Source of the DNA: Latrodectus hesperus
Lineage: Eukaryota; Arthropoda; Arachnida; Araneae; Theridiidae
Reading direction: 5' to 3'
NCBI GenBank assembly: GCA_037975125.1
Contig: CM075862.1
Coordinates: 41,802,424-41,866,423, forward strand
DNA: 64,000 bases
Numbering within the stretch: the first letter of the stretch is position 1; each line of letters opens with the position of its first letter. A program made the position numbers and the translations under genes. The notes below the pieces were generated by a model. The model ran no database searches and was not told where the DNA came from. It saw only the letters and a list, made by a program, of their open reading frames with translations. Below are positions 13,067-26,720 of the stretch, piece after piece.

Positions 13067-15060
13067 TTATAAAAAGGAAATATAAAAAACTAAAATTTTG
13101 AAATTTATGCAGAAATTTTTATAAAACTACAATTAGATTTATTCTTATTTTAATTATAATATTACAGAAAAATTAATAGCAAGCAGATTAAATTTCTGTG
13201 TGAAGCAAGAAAAGTAAATTTAATACTTCAGTTTACACAATAATATTATAAATAACACTGACTAAATACAGATAGAACTATGCAAAATTATCATTTATAT
13301 AGTTTTAACCTAAAAAAATTATATAAATACATATTTAGTGTAACATGGATAACGGAAAATTAAATGCAAATAACTTGTACTTTGTCATAAATATATAAAT
13401 ACAATAACAAAAATATTAATAAAGATTTTTCTAAAGTATTTGTTTATTATGAATTAGGATTTTGTATTTTGTAAGGTAAGCTTTATTTAGTTATAACTTT
13501 TCATAGACACATTGATTTGATGAATTCACATATGTGCATGTAAAATATAAATAAATATCAAAGAATAATATACAAATATGTAATGTTGAAAAGCTTTGCA
13601 AAATAAAGGGAAAGAAAAAAATGAAATGCATATTATTCACAAATACTTTCAAATTATTTGAAAGCACCTATCTGTTTTTATAGCACAATTGCTTGATATT
13701 AAGACAATGAATAAAATATTTATCTCTAAAAGATAATCCAAAAAATACCTTCATTAATTATTAATCAGTAGAAAAAAAAACCAACTAATTTAACAGAGGA
13801 ATTTTTAGTTTCCCTGAAGTAAGACTAGAATACAGATTTTGATTGACACAAATGAAGAAGAAAAACATTTATTTCAAGTGAAAGATAACAAAATATCTTT
13901 AAAAAGAAAGAAAATATAAATAATAAAGAAAATAAGTTTTTAAGTATCACCTAAAGATAAAATATTACATACATGTTCATGTTAAAAAAAATATATCCAA
14001 TAAAATGAATAGAAAATTTATTCAATACTTAATACTTCCATGAAAGTAAAAATAAGCTGACTTTTTGGAAGATTTAATGACAGTTTTCCATTATTTAGAA
14101 AAATGTAACTTCTGTAGGTTGCAACGTTCCTGTGAGTGCTTTTATGTATTAGTATTTGAATAATAATTAGTTTTATATAACTATTTAATTAACAATACAT
14201 ATCAAGTAATTGAGTGTCACTTAATGGAAGTATATTTCATTACTACATTTGCTGATATTTAAATTACATTGACAAATTTTAAAAACATAATTATAATTCT
14301 TAGGATTATTTTACTCTTAATTCATATTTTATGTGGTTATATAATATCTACATTAACTTTATTGATGTACCATTCAAATTCAAAATTTCAAACTTAGTGT
14401 GTATGTGTGAATTTGATTAGCTATTTATTTCTAGAAATTCAATAAATTTGATTTAGTGAAAAAAATATTAATCCGTATAATTTTGATGTAACGGAAAAAT
14501 TAAGTATTTGTTAAACTTAAAACTTAGGACTTATAAATCTCTTTATACATAACTTATAATTTAGACCATTAATTTAATAGATAAAAAGGACCATTTTCAC
14601 TTATCATATTCACATACAAGCTTTAAATACTAATGCAAATAAATTGATTAATAACTAAATTTATACCAAAGTTTTGTTTAACATATATATATATTTCTGA
14701 ATTTCTCAAATGTTCGTAGTATTAATATAAATGAAAGAAAATAACTCATCATAAGAGATAATTATACTTCTCCAATTAGTTAAAGGTTAAATAACATTTT
14801 CATTAATCCAATTATATATTTCAACTATAATTATGCTTGATCATTTTATTTTTTGTTTCACTTTATTTAAAATTTCAACAATTTTTCACTGCTTCCATTA
14901 AAGTTTTTCAATAATAATAACAATTCTTTATATATTTTAACTAACAATGTAGGTTAGAGAAACTCAATTTATTTCTCTAGTTAATTTCAAATACAATTCT
15001 GTTTAAATTTTTATTACTTTCATCAAAAGATTCAAGAAAATTTTGGATTCAGATTTAAAA
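13067..15060. other. AT-rich DNA, no gene seen
   Basis: Uniformly A/T-rich. No frame, terminal repeat or RNA gene was recognised. Confidence 0.6.
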
Positions 15061-15066
15061 AGGCAT

Positions 15067-15114
15067 TTATATATATATATATATATGCATATATATATAT
15101 ATATATATATACAC
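15067..15114. repeat. (TA)n microsatellite
   Basis: Alternating TA interrupted once by TGCATA, ending in an ACAC run. Confidence 0.9.
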
Positions 15115-15143
15115 ACAAGAAGGAAAATTTCTTTAAATTTATA

Positions 15144-15216
15144 AATATTAGTTGAAATTTTGTGATTATAAAACCAAGCATTTTCAATAAAATCTATAGG
15201 TTTGATGAAATGCTCA

Positions 15217-15272
<56 letters not shown>

Positions 15273-15366
15273 TAATATATATATAAATGAGCATTTCATC
15301 ATTCTATACTTATAGATTTTAATGAAAATACATGGTTTTATAACCACAAATTTTCAACTAATATTT
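15144..15366. repeat. Long inverted repeat around a (TA)n centre, MITE-like
   Basis: The left arm (15144-15222) and right arm (15284-15366) are reverse complements over about 80 bases with a few mismatches. Examples are ATTAGTTGAAA on the left against TTTCAACTAAT on the right, and GATGAAATGCTCATTTA against TAAATGAGCATTTCATC next to the centre. The middle is about 60 bases of TA repeat. A near-palindromic foldback element whose centre expanded as a microsatellite is the simplest reading. No clear target duplication was seen. Confidence 0.8.
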
Positions 15367-16894
15367 CCTTTCTGTAACATCAAATAAGTAGGAATTTACA
15401 ATAATAAATATCCCATAGTCAAGATACAGTGAATTCCAAAATAATGCCTTAATTTTAATTAAGCAATTAAATAAAACCCCATACTTTATAACAGTGCCAA
15501 AAAATAGGAGTTAGTGAGAAATTTATTCTTAAATTTAAATATAGCTCTCTATATAGCTATACCTAAATACAGCTTTCTGAATACTGTTAAAATTGGAATC
15601 ATTCTAAATGGACAGGGGATAAAAAGCTTGGAGGGAAAAAAGCACATTTACTCATGAAAAAGCATTCATCAACAATGTCCTAGCTTACAATATTTATAAA
15701 AAAATATTTATGCTATATACGTTTGTATTTTAAATATTAAAGAAGTTTTCATTATTTTATTCTTAAGAAATGGATTTTAAACAGCAATCACCTAGCTAAT
15801 TCTACTAATACATTATCACAGCAGTAATTAGATATACTGCTCCTTTGTACATAAAAAAATTAATTATTAGAAAATATTTGGTTTAATTGTAGTTTTAGTT
15901 TCGTGTTTTGCACGAGAGCTAATTAGACATGGACGACAGTTTTAACTAGTTTATGAACTGCTATAAAAAATTAAACCCTGAAGTTGAAATCAACCCCACA
16001 AACTGAATTGAAGTCCAGAATGATAACCATTTCTTTAAAAGCATAATAGTACAAATGCAAAATATAAGACGCATTACAGAAAGCAGCATTAAATAATGCA
16101 GTATTTTTATTCCTGTTCCTGGATTAAAAAATAAGAAATTTTCCTTGAAATATATTCATTTTACAAAATAACTAAAAGTTTATTTTTACTCTTTTGTTAA
16201 AGTGTGCTTAATAATACATATTTTTGCACTTATTTCCCAATATTATTATTGCAATTATTTATGTATTGAATTTACATTTAAATTCTAACTACTTTTTTCT
16301 GGCACATAATACATGAACCTATAACATTTATAAATGTCTTCAGTTTTTAAGGATTCCTGCTATTTAGCATGTAAACTTAACATTATTAAGATATAAGAAA
16401 TGATATTATCACTGTTTGCAATGGTTTCTGGAAGAAAAATAAATAAAAGCAATTTGTTACAATATTATGTAATCTTTTTTATATTAATGATTCACTTTGA
16501 TCAAAACATTAGAAACTCTTAAGATGAATTATCATTTATTTTGTTCAAAAAAATATTTTATCATATCAAAAGCATTATTCTATTTTAAATTTTTAAACAA
16601 ATTTTAATGTCAACTATGGCACTATATTTAAAATCTGAAACACAAATCTTATCTATTAGATTATCAACATAGGCATTTTGATAATCAAAGAAGATTTTAA
16701 CATGAAAATATATTTTCCAAATTTCTTAGTATCTAAAGCCTATTTACCCTAACAAACAATTCTGGTTGAATATTTATTGTTTATCACAAAATGAGCAAGA
16801 ATACAACAGTTAATTAGTCTAGTACCAACCAAATGAATGTAATGAATTTATGAATCACAACAAATATCTAACATTTGTTTTGTTTATCCCTCAA
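15367..16894. other. AT-rich DNA, no gene seen
   Basis: No supportable feature recognised. Confidence 0.55.
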
Positions 16895-17040
16895 CAGTCA
16901 TTTTTTGGACACAAGGTCTAATAATAGGACCCACACTTTAAAGTAGACTACAAACCATTATAAACATCCATGACCAAGGTGGGATTTAAACTCGTAAACT
17001 GCTACACAAAGGCCACAGCACTAATCATTTGGCTGGTAGT
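16895..17040 (-). mobile_element. tRNA-headed SINE, family C, copy 1
   Basis: On the minus strand the 5' part resembles a tRNA head: a box-A-like GCCAAATGATTAGTGC, then a box-B-like GAGTTTAAATCCCAC. It continues with GGTCATGGATGTTTATAATG. The same order appears at 52075-51910 and, decayed, at 41935-41800. Box B has drifted from GGTTCGAATCC, so this copy is old and unlikely to be transcribed. Confidence 0.7.
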
Positions 17041-19268
17041 TTGGATAGATATCTACCAGATTTTATCTTAATTGCAACTAGTGCAATATGAAAGTAAAAT
17101 GTTTTCAAGGAATTCAAAAAAAAGTAATCAATACACATAACAACATGGAAGATAATATTCCCAAAATGGTGAAATACAAAGACATACTTAAAAAAAAGGT
17201 CATAAAATAAATTTTTGTAATGAAAGTTCAAAAGATAGCAGAAAGATTATTTCCCTCAGAAAAAAATTGTCAGCTATGATACAATTGTGCACTAGAAGTA
17301 CCAAAAGTATGCAATGCCTATATCTGTCTAACAAAAAACTATGTCTATTAGTTTAAAATATTAGTTACATTTACTAGAATGAGAATCAGATCAAGTTTAT
17401 CCTTTTTGTAAGAAGTATTTTATATATATATATATTCTTTACAGTTACTAAAAAGAAAAATGACAAGACCTCATTTAACCTTAACAAAAAATTTTTAACT
17501 TCAAAATAAATATTTTTTTTAAAAAAGATCTTCATATAATTATCAAATATTTAAATCATTCTTAAAAAAATTAAAATTGTAATGTAATAGTTTTGATTGG
17601 TTGTCACTTAACAAAACTTTTTACATACAAGAGTTAATTTAATCAGACCATGTTTTCAGTCAATTTTGAAAGTACTTGAAACATCCATACAAAAAAAATA
17701 AAATTCAAATTCACAAACTATTGGAATGATGTTCAAAGCACTAAGTATTCAGTGACTAACTCTGAAAATTACATTTTTAAGTAATACATTATTTCTTTCA
17801 GTACACTATTAAAATACACCTGTTTTTTAATTTAATAAATTTCTCTTTATAAATTTTCCTTATTAAGTAAAAAATATATATCAGTTGCAATCAGCAATTT
17901 GATTTCTAAAATAGATTTTTAAAAAAATGTAAAAGATTTTTAAAAAATGTGCTTATAAAAGATTAATCTAAATAATGCTTTCTAATTCAGAATAAGAAGT
18001 TAATAAAATACAATAAAATTATAATAAAATACAAAAATGAGTTTTAAATAATTATATAAATCTAATATTTGCTCTTTTCATTAAAATAATTATTCATAAA
18101 TTAAGTGCTCAAAATAAGTTATTTTTGAATAGTGAAATTAAATTTTCTTTCTAATAATACATATTTTTATCTTTTCTTGTAGGGAAACCAAATTAACAGC
18201 CTCATTTAAAACTAATAACACAATATTCAGTTTTATAAGTAGGATTATTTTTCTTATTTTTTCAAGTTTTGGAAGCTAACTTTATAATCTTATTCTTCAA
18301 TTTTCAGCTAAATTAATAAATACTTAATTAACAGATGTAATTAATAGATAAATTTTAAAATAAAATTACATTATAATGTATATATAATTTGAACTATCAT
18401 TTATTTTTATCTTCAAAATCCATAAATATTTTCTGATATCACACCGCAATACATAAATTAAACTCCATCATCTAAGGTACAAAAAATATGTACCACTTTA
18501 TTTCCTGGCAGCAATTGTGCCAATATTTTACTTAAATATATGGTAATAAACACCTATAAAACTGATGAAAATGCAATAAAGAAATATGAGTATTAAAATA
18601 AAAAAAATTCAATATAGATAAATTTTAAGAGAAAAAATTCAATTTTTGAAGGTACTTTAAATGCAGAGAAGTTACTATATTTTTAATATACTTTTAAAAC
18701 TAAATTTATTTTTCCCATTTAATGGTTATTTCCAATAGTTATGTGGATTTTTTTTTTTTTTTGGTAAAAATAACTTTATATTTATTTTTTGAGAAATATA
18801 AAAATTTTATATTGAAAAATCATCACTTGTATACAGCTCATAAAGTACATAACTATAACCTTTACATAAACAAAAAGTAATTTGATAAAATGTTTGTATG
18901 AATAACGATTAAATAAATCCTATACTAAGAAAAAAATCAATATACTATATAGATAAAATAAAAAATTATATTGATGTTTTAAGTAAAGTCATTTTCTTTT
19001 CTTTTTTTTTTTCCTCATAGCATAAATCTTAAGTAACAAATCAAATGTTTCTTTTTTCACTATCAAAATGAAAATATCAAATTTCATACATATTTTTTCA
19101 TTACCACAGTGAAAAAAATTAACTATCTAGCTTATTTTAGATTAACTTCAAATCACACTCTACAGCACATCTTGTCACGTTTTCTAAAGACAAGGCTTTT
19201 GCAATTTAATTTTTCACAACAATTTTGGAACAATAATTTAAATGAGAAAAATAATTATGCAGTTGTTA
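17041..19268. other. AT-rich DNA, no gene seen
   Basis: No supportable feature apart from homopolymer runs (for example poly-T near 18750). Confidence 0.55.
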
Positions 19269-19327
19269 TAAGAGAAATGCATTCATTTATAATATTTTAA
19301 ATATTATAAATGAATACATTTCTCTTA
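19269..19327. repeat. Near-perfect 29-bp palindrome with 1-nt centre
   Basis: TAAGAGAAATGCATTCATTT on the left is mirrored by AAATGAATACATTTCTCTTA on the right. The arms are 29 bases with one mismatch and almost no loop, so this DNA can extrude as a cruciform. It is probably a recent foldback or a minimal inverted-repeat element. Confidence 0.9.
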
Positions 19328-20685
19328 ATGCACTCAATTTTATACAGCAGTTTTAAAAATGCAAGTAGGTACAAAGACTCCAATGACGAAAAATAATATG
19401 CAACTAAAAATGAAATATAATTATTACATGATCAAATTTAACTATATTGAACCAGCATATCAAACTAATATTAAAATATATGAATAATTCACTCCTGCCG
19501 ATATAGGGAAAAATCGTAGAAAAATTCTTTACATACATTTTTTAACATTTTTAGGAATGCGCAATTCTTTCATAGTTCTGTTTTGTTAAATAAGGATGAA
19601 AATTCATTCTAATGAATTATTTCAAATACTTTCAATTAAATCTATAATTTCTTATATTTATCAAATATATTAGAAATAATATTGATAAAAAATGTTTAGT
19701 ATACTGTAATTAAAAACAAAACTCTTTGAGAGATACAAATGTAGTTTTTAGTTCTTTTATAGAATGATGGGTAACGAAAACAAACATTATAAATATTTAT
19801 TCAATAAAAAAAGTAGTACTTTTATAAAATTCGAGAGAATTTTAGGAAACAAATACGAAATGCTTTTCCTCTTCCAAGTTTACGGTCTAGAAAATTATTA
19901 CTGTCATTAGATAATTCATAATGAATTATAATAAATAACAGTTGATTACCTGTATATTTTTGAGTCAACTATAGTCTGCTAGCTTCACAGAAAAAGTCAA
20001 CAAAAAAGTATGCAATCTATAATCACACTGCTACAAAATATTTGTGTTTGCAAAATATCATAAGTGGTGGCTTGTAAAGTCATCAACGGAAAATGAAAAC
20101 AGTAACATTCCGAAGCCAAAACTTTCTCGATTGACATTGATCCTCGCAAAAACAGACGAACGTCGTTAACCTCGAGATGTTTACTTCACTTTAAATCGTT
20201 TCATTGTAAAATACAACTGAGAAATGCCCCACCCACAACAACCACTTTCAATGAATAGGTGTCAAGCGCAAATGTATTTTATTTTTTAGAAATCTACCCG
20301 ATATGTGACATAAACACATTTAATAATGATTATATTTAGAATGAATTGCAAAATCTTTACTATGATTAAAACTATTTTTATCATAGTTGAAAACTACCAA
20401 GTACTATATTTCGGAAGTTAATATACTTTTTCGTTTTAAAACTTGTTTTGATTCATTCCAAATTACATAATTTAAACTGTATATGTTTAATAAGTACTTT
20501 AAATGTAAAAAATTAAATAAAGTTTTTAAATATAATTTGAACAACTACTTCAATTAATATAAAATGTCACCAGAAACATTCAAGTTTCAGTATTGTGTAA
20601 TTATAGTTTGGTTTTTCACTTGTGCCTGAAAATGTTATTTCAAACAAAATATGTTCAAAAATTTACTATTTTATACTAACTTCTT
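19328..20685. other. AT-rich DNA with a GC-richer island at about 20030-20280
   Basis: No gene recognised. The island is complex, apparently single-copy sequence without a good frame. A promoter or 5' UTR is possible but unproven. Confidence 0.4.
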
Positions 20686-20691
20686 TCTCTC

Positions 20692-20783
<92 letters not shown>
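20686..20783. repeat. Compound (CT)n(TA)n microsatellite
   Basis: A long CT run with one CCCT interruption changes directly into a TA run. Confidence 0.97.
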
Positions 20784-20790
<7 letters not shown>

Positions 20791-23600
20791 ATTTTTATAA
20801 TTATATTTACTAATTCGTTATATCATTATATCGCAATGAGTAGACGTAGACAAAAATAATAGAAGAAACCTGATTACTTGTTTCTTTTTTTAAGAATGAA
20901 TTCCATTCTCTGTAAAAATATTTTTTTTATTTTTATTGAGATTGATTAGTTGCAGAGAAAAAGAATACACATATCCTACCAATTTACTAGCATAGGAAAT
21001 TTAATTTTTAGTAATTTAATGTAAGATTTTAAATTTTTTGGTAAGACGTTTGAATATTCAATAAAGACATTTTAAGCATGTTCACTGTAAATCATATTTT
21101 TTCATGATGTCTAGAAATACCTTCATTTTGTTTCGAAAAAGTGCATAGGTAAAAATCAAAAGAAAAAAAATGTTTGAAAGTAAACTTTAGATGCTTTTAC
21201 AACAGCGTTTTGAAATCAATCTCCGTATTTCTTCAATAATCTTATTAGTTTTTCGATTACCCCTTATCCAACTCTTTGTAACCATTGATTTAATAATTAT
21301 TTAATGCTATAAAATGCTGTCGTAATGGTGGTACTTTCTTTTCCTATGTAAAAAAGCGGCTTCCTTATTAAGAAGTTTACTGATGATGCTTCTTCTCTTT
21401 CTGAAATATTTTTACTATAGGATTCTTAAGACCAACCTAGCAACCCTAAATGAGACATTTTTTCCCACTACCATCCTTTTTGAGTGTCCTTCTATGACAT
21501 TCTAAGTATATTGATTTAGTGTAACCTCTTGACTATCCAGCACATCATTATTTTGGTATATATTTGGTGTCTTTAATTACTTTACCACACACATTACATA
21601 TACTCCCCATAATTGAATCAAGTAAGCTAAAAAAAAACTTCAAAAGCGACCATTATAATGCCCTTTTCAATTTAATATAAATAATTGTGCTGTTAATTTT
21701 GAAGGGGAAAACTATTATTTTTACACATTCTACATATTTTTACAAAATGGAATTTATTTTATTCTTGCTATATAAAAATTTAATTTATAAACACATTCAA
21801 GCAAATGGAAGAAACTTCAAGCATAAAATTTCATTAAGTGAATGAGGATTATAGAACCTTTATTTTTATATAGATAGAAGTAAAAAATTGTGATTGGAGA
21901 CATAATATAACAGAGAATACTGCGATGCTTTATTTATAATACCAATTAAAACAAACTTTAAACGTACAGTTCTAGAAAATTATAGTTTTCATGAAATAAT
22001 AAATGTTAGTTAATTTATAAAAATTTACAAATGTTTTCAAATAGAATTGTGAAGGAAATTAATGTAAATTACAATATCCTATATATGTTTGCTTCATTTA
22101 TTAAGATAAAGTCAAAAGCGTATAAAAATTTTCTCTCTTCTGATTTGATATTATAATCTTAATCAGAGAATTATAACAATTATTGCTCATTTTACCACCC
22201 TCTGATTCTGTCAAATGATCAATACTTAATTGAAGATGATATGTAATTTTTAACAATCTGCAACTGAGTAAATTTCAAGATATCGTTCGCATTTCAGTGA
22301 TATAAGATATTCTGTATGATTTCAAAGATAAATATTATATTTATTTTTATATAATTTCAATTTTCTCTTTTTACATGAAATTTTTTTACCTATATAAAAA
22401 TTTTTCTTTTGAATTGCAATTAATTCAAAGCTGTAGTTCAAAAATTTTCTTTTTATGATACATCTCTATAAAACTCATTTAATCGGTCGTTAGTTTTCGA
22501 GATAGATTCTTAATTATTTATTCGATTATCTTGATGCTGATGGGGAAAAGGTGAATTAGTATACTTTTAACGGCATCAAAATTCAAACGTTTTACTTAGT
22601 CATCCCAATTATATTATTGAATTTATTATATCATTTATTTTCTAAGATCTCCAATTATACTATAAATAGTGATTTTCAACATAAAAGTGGTATGCCAATA
22701 AAAGGTATTTTCAGTATATAGTATTCCAAATATTCGTTCCGACTTGACAAGGCAAACCCAGAAAAAAAGCTCGTTTTTACTAATCCCATGGGAATGAAAT
22801 TGCTGAAAGTCAAGTAATCGATAAAGAAAATTTGAGATTTTTTGCCGAGTTCATTCTGAAATTTTTTACTGATAATGAAATTTACACTAATGAGTTTTAC
22901 CAATCACGTTGAATTAATGTAGTTATAGTATTGCTGAAAATTGTTTCCCATATTTTGAAAATTATTTTCACAATTTTTTCAGATTGCTGATTTGCGTCTA
23001 TAATTTTTGATAATTGTTTTAAAATTTATTTTTAGATGCTTTCCAGAGAACACAAGCAGTCCCTTAAGAGGTGATTTATGTAATAGAGAATTGACTGCAC
23101 TATGTTGAAGGAAGGTGTTCCAGTGAAAAAATAAAAAAGTGTATAAACTTATTAAGGTAAAAATAAAATTAACTTATCTTTCAAAAATAAACCTTTATTG
23201 CATACGTATGTATTTATTTACATTTATGTAAACCCAATTGCACTCATCAAAGTTTAATATTAAATCTTATCCTCTTCCCAATAAAATTTCTTGGAGTAAA
23301 TTTTCATATTTTTAAAAGAAAAGGAAAAGTTCAGTTTTATTTAAACAAAATATAAAACACAAATTTCAAAATACTACCTATAAAATACTATGAATTAAAA
23401 AGTACTAAGTTAATTAGAATGAGAAAATTCTATAATATTTAATATAAGATATAAATAAAAAAATAAACTTTCTAGTAGACAAAGATTTGAGCTACTTCAT
23501 AGCAAATAAAGAAAAATTTAACAATTCATAAAAAAATATAGTTAAAAACTAAGTTTTCACCTTGTCTAGTGGATAAAAACTGAGCTACTAGAGAAAGCAT
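20784..23600. other. AT-rich DNA, no gene seen
   Basis: No convincing feature. A more complex patch near 21280-21610 has no recognisable frame. Confidence 0.5.
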
Positions 23601-23863
23601 TCAGTGGATAAGCCTCATCTAAAATACATCCATGAAAACTACCTAGTATAGAGCAGTGCATATGAATACATCCAAATTTCGTCCATGAATCGTCCAATGC
23701 CGACATCTTGTAGACGTGTATAATGGACGTAAAATGGGTGGATATTTGACGTGCCATGGATCTAAACTGGACCAAAATGAGACGTCTACTGGATTAGAGT
23801 ACATCCACTTGATGATGTCATATCGACATCTACTGGACGAAATTGTGTTGTATGGGAGAAGAC
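23601..23863 (+). mobile_element. Terminus of a DNA element with GACGTC-like subterminal repeats (family G)
   Basis: The segment ends in TGTGTTGTATGGGA, the near reverse complement of TCCCATATAACAACA at 59302. It is packed with variants of a short motif (GACGTC, GATGTC, GACATC, GGACGT, CATCCA and their complements) every 10-20 bases. The last about 115 bases (23749-23863) match 62429-62532 closely in the same orientation. Dense degenerate subterminal motifs near an inverted terminus are typical of transposase-binding ends. No superfamily was recognised and no target duplication could be defined. Frames open across it are by-products of its composition. Confidence 0.65.
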
Positions 23864-23865
23864 GA

Positions 23866-24003
23866 CGAAAACCACCAATATGTACCTTGACTCGGTGGGA
23901 AAAGACTTTAATCAAATAAATAAAGGAAACTGGAGGAGCTTCGCCATTGATAAGACCAGATGGCAAAAACTATTACGGATGGCTTTGGCCTGTAACAGGT
24001 TGT
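23866..24003 (+). pseudogene. LINE polymerase C-terminal tail, 5'-truncated or interrupted
   Basis: One frame reads LDSVGKDFNQINKGNWRSFA then DKTRWQKLLRMALACNRL. It matches the tail commonly seen at the end of RTE/CR1-like endonuclease-reverse transcriptases (pattern R-W-x-D-x-VEKD ... NWR-x-A-x-DR-x-W-x-x-LL). It starts directly after the family G end, which suggests insertion of one element into the other or a deletion junction. Confidence 0.55.
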
Positions 24004-25856
24004 AGTGCCTTAAAATAAGAAAAAGAAGTGTACCAAATATGTTTTCGATTAAATTTAAAACACAAGATCAAAGTGCATGTCGTGTAGAGGGAATATTATG
24101 ATTTACTAGTTGATGTCATATACTGATACACGTGGAAACATATACATACACAAACTTTATCGGACTATTAACATGATGAGTTAAAAATAAAATTAACCTT
24201 ATACCTAAAGACTGTACTACAAATCAAAGATTATTAATTCCTGTTAATACAAATAAAATTCAGATGGAGCTTTCAACGAGTATAAAGAGGACTCCCAAAC
24301 CTTAGGTTATCTATCGTTTTTCTGTTTTCCAAAAATATCATTACTTCATATTCAGAACGTGACTAAGGTAAGGGTATATGCTGCAGTTGCCCCATTCCTC
24401 TATACCAGAAGTACCTCCAAATCAAAGAGAATAATTTACTTTTCCTCTTCTAATGAAATTTTTTAAACAAAATATCAGTACTGTGTAAAATTCGACAGTT
24501 TTGGTTTGGTTCTTCATTAATCTATTTTATGAACATCTATGTTACGGTTCTTCAGATGTGCTATATCCTTTTAAGAATGTACACAGAATTGTCAGAAAAT
24601 CAATAAAATGGACAAAACAATATATCGTCTCTTTTTATAGCTATTTTAGATTCAAGACAATTTTCTTGTTATATATCTATATAATGAGGTAAAAAAATTT
24701 AAATATCCCATAAAGTTTGATAATTTATTACTAAAGTAATGAAGTAGAAGGTGACTCCTAAAGAAATCATTGCCCCGGGTCCCAAGGATAAGACAGGCCC
24801 TGTTCATGCCCAAACGATTTAAATTCCTTTGAAACACTAAAATTTTCCAATTCTTTGTCGCTTCAGAAAATCTAAGTGGAAAGTTAAACATATTAGTACA
24901 AGATAACAGCAATACAGAATATTTCGAATTTAATAATTTTTTTCTATTTACTTTTGATCAATCATTTTCCCTGTATATACAAACAATTTAATTTTCTTCC
25001 TCATCATCCAGGCGATTCTTATATTACTCCCAACAATATTCATAGAAGAATTGAAGATGCTTCAAATATCTCAGGATATAGATATAAATGCTTTGCTATT
25101 GCAAAATGGCTTTGATTAAAGATTTTTGTTAAAATTCCCTCTATTTGAACAAGTGGCTGATTACATATTTTGGAAAAGTTTTGGTTTAATTCTTCACTCA
25201 TTTTTAGATTATTTAACGATTATTGATAAACTCTTAAAATGTTTAACTATAAGTGAGTAAATTTTTAGTTATTTTTGTTTGGAAAAAATAAATATATTCA
25301 TATTATCCGCTTTTCAACTTCAATGGGAAATTACATACTTGGGTAATTTTTTATTCTGAATTCAAATCTCTAACAATTAAACAACTACAAGTAACATTAT
25401 AATTTATTAGAAAATGAAAAGAGTTAATAGTGTATCATTTGGTAATAGTGATAAGCAATAAATATAACAATTGCAGAAATCACTTACAAGCAAATTTAAA
25501 TAATTTATTACAAACAAATAAAAAATTTACAATTATATTTTTTAATTTACTCCATTCATATAATTCTTAAATAGCAATGTTTCATAAGAAAAATAAAGTT
25601 TCCTTTACTTAAAACTCCCTCCAGATTTATTTCACATTTCTTATGTCAGTATCTAGGAAACTTTAGTGATCTGTTTTCATAACTTTCTGCTTTTACCTCT
25701 TAAATTAGCAATATAACAGTATTTTTACAATGCGTCTCAAATTATTGCATTAAAACTCTTTAAGACAGTGAAATATTCTGGTATTTTGCATTATTTGATC
25801 ATTATAAAAAATTGAGCCTTATGAAATAAAACAGAAAGTTAATTCATAGTAATAAG

Positions 25857-25857
<1 letters not shown>
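24004..25857. other. AT-rich DNA, no gene seen
   Basis: Complex patches near 24290-24420 and 24740-24860 have no recognisable coding or repeat identity. Confidence 0.45.

Positions 25858-25858
<1 letters not shown>

Positions 25859-25935
<77 letters not shown>
25859..25935. repeat. (TA)n microsatellite
   Basis: Uninterrupted TA dinucleotides. Confidence 0.98.
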
Positions 25936-25937
<2 letters not shown>

Positions 25938-26514
25938 TCATTGAGATCCTACATTGATTATAATTCACTGATGAGATTGAATATAAGCAAATCAAAGCTG
26001 GCCCATATTTTAAGTGGGCATATTTGTAAGGCCTGGTTATTAATGATTCCACTAATTAAAAATTATACCACTGTTCATTCTAAGACTGACTCCTTGATGG
26101 CGCCACACTAATTATACAGAACTGGAAATGATTTCCTTAAATTATATGCTTATATCGCGTGACAAGCCCGTTACAAAATACGCTTCTGGTAAAAAGGTTA
26201 GGAATGCGGAGTTTGTTATATTTTGAAAATCTCCCTTAGAGTATACCATTCTAAAATTACATTCGGTTTATATGCAGCATTAAAGTGCAGTCCGTTTCAC
26301 AAATCACAAGAAACATGAGTCTCTCCCTTCCCTCAGTCCTGTTAACCATTCACATGCTTGTTTTATAAACAGCAACATTTGCTTGATCTGACTTTTTTTC
26401 AAACTCATTCAATATGTTCTCTATCACTTAATTATCTGATATATATTTCTCACATACAAATTATATACATTTGATTAAATATTAAAATATCCGGAAATGA
26501 AATTTCAAGCACGA
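25936..26514. other. Mixed-composition DNA, possibly 3' part of the adjacent pogo-like remnant
   Basis: Less AT-biased than its surroundings, without an open frame. It lies downstream, on the minus strand, of the transposase tail at 26720-26515, so it may be that element's 3' non-coding part. Confidence 0.3.
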
Positions 26515-26720
26515 GTGGGTTTCTTTGTCAAAGTTCATAGATTAGCTCATCTTTACTCAAGTCTTCTGGTAAATGCTCTTGGGTTTCTTCTGCTATAGTG
26601 GTGCTCTAATAAAACCTGCATGTCAAAATAACTTAGATACCATTTTTTTGCGCAACATCATTCCAAGCATAGATTGTCTCCTGTTAGGGTTTCATTGCAA
26701 TGCTTTATTTTAGTTAAATC
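26515..26720 (-). pseudogene. pogo/Tigger-like transposase C-terminal remnant
   Basis: Read on the minus strand, frame pieces give a W/LGMMLRKK-type stretch, then F-stop-HAGFIRAP, then TTIAEETQEHLPEDLSKDEL. This resembles the AW-x-x-V ... I-x-NCF-x-x-AGF segment and acidic tail after the DDE domain in pogo/Tigger transposases. At least one stop and one frameshift separate the pieces. Only the tail is recognisable, so superfamily assignment is moderate. The last piece could alternatively be mistaken for a host terminal exon. Confidence 0.45.

Noticed and set aside
20622..20813. 63-codon open frame rich in SLSLSL and IYIYIY
   Set aside because: It is a translation of the (CT)n(TA)n microsatellite.
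23643..23966. 107-codon minus-strand frame and overlapping frames on both strands
   Set aside because: They lie over the GACGTC-rich element end, whose composition is poor in stops; no domain seen.
25858..26052. 64-codon minus-strand frame ending in IYIYIY
   Set aside because: It runs out of the (TA)n microsatellite; no independent support.
26515..26605. Terminal host exon reading TTIAEETQEHLPEDLSKDEL then YEL and stop, with an AG before it
   Set aside because: The adjoining frames carry an HAGFIRAP-like block typical of pogo/Tigger transposase tails, so a dead transposon explains it better.
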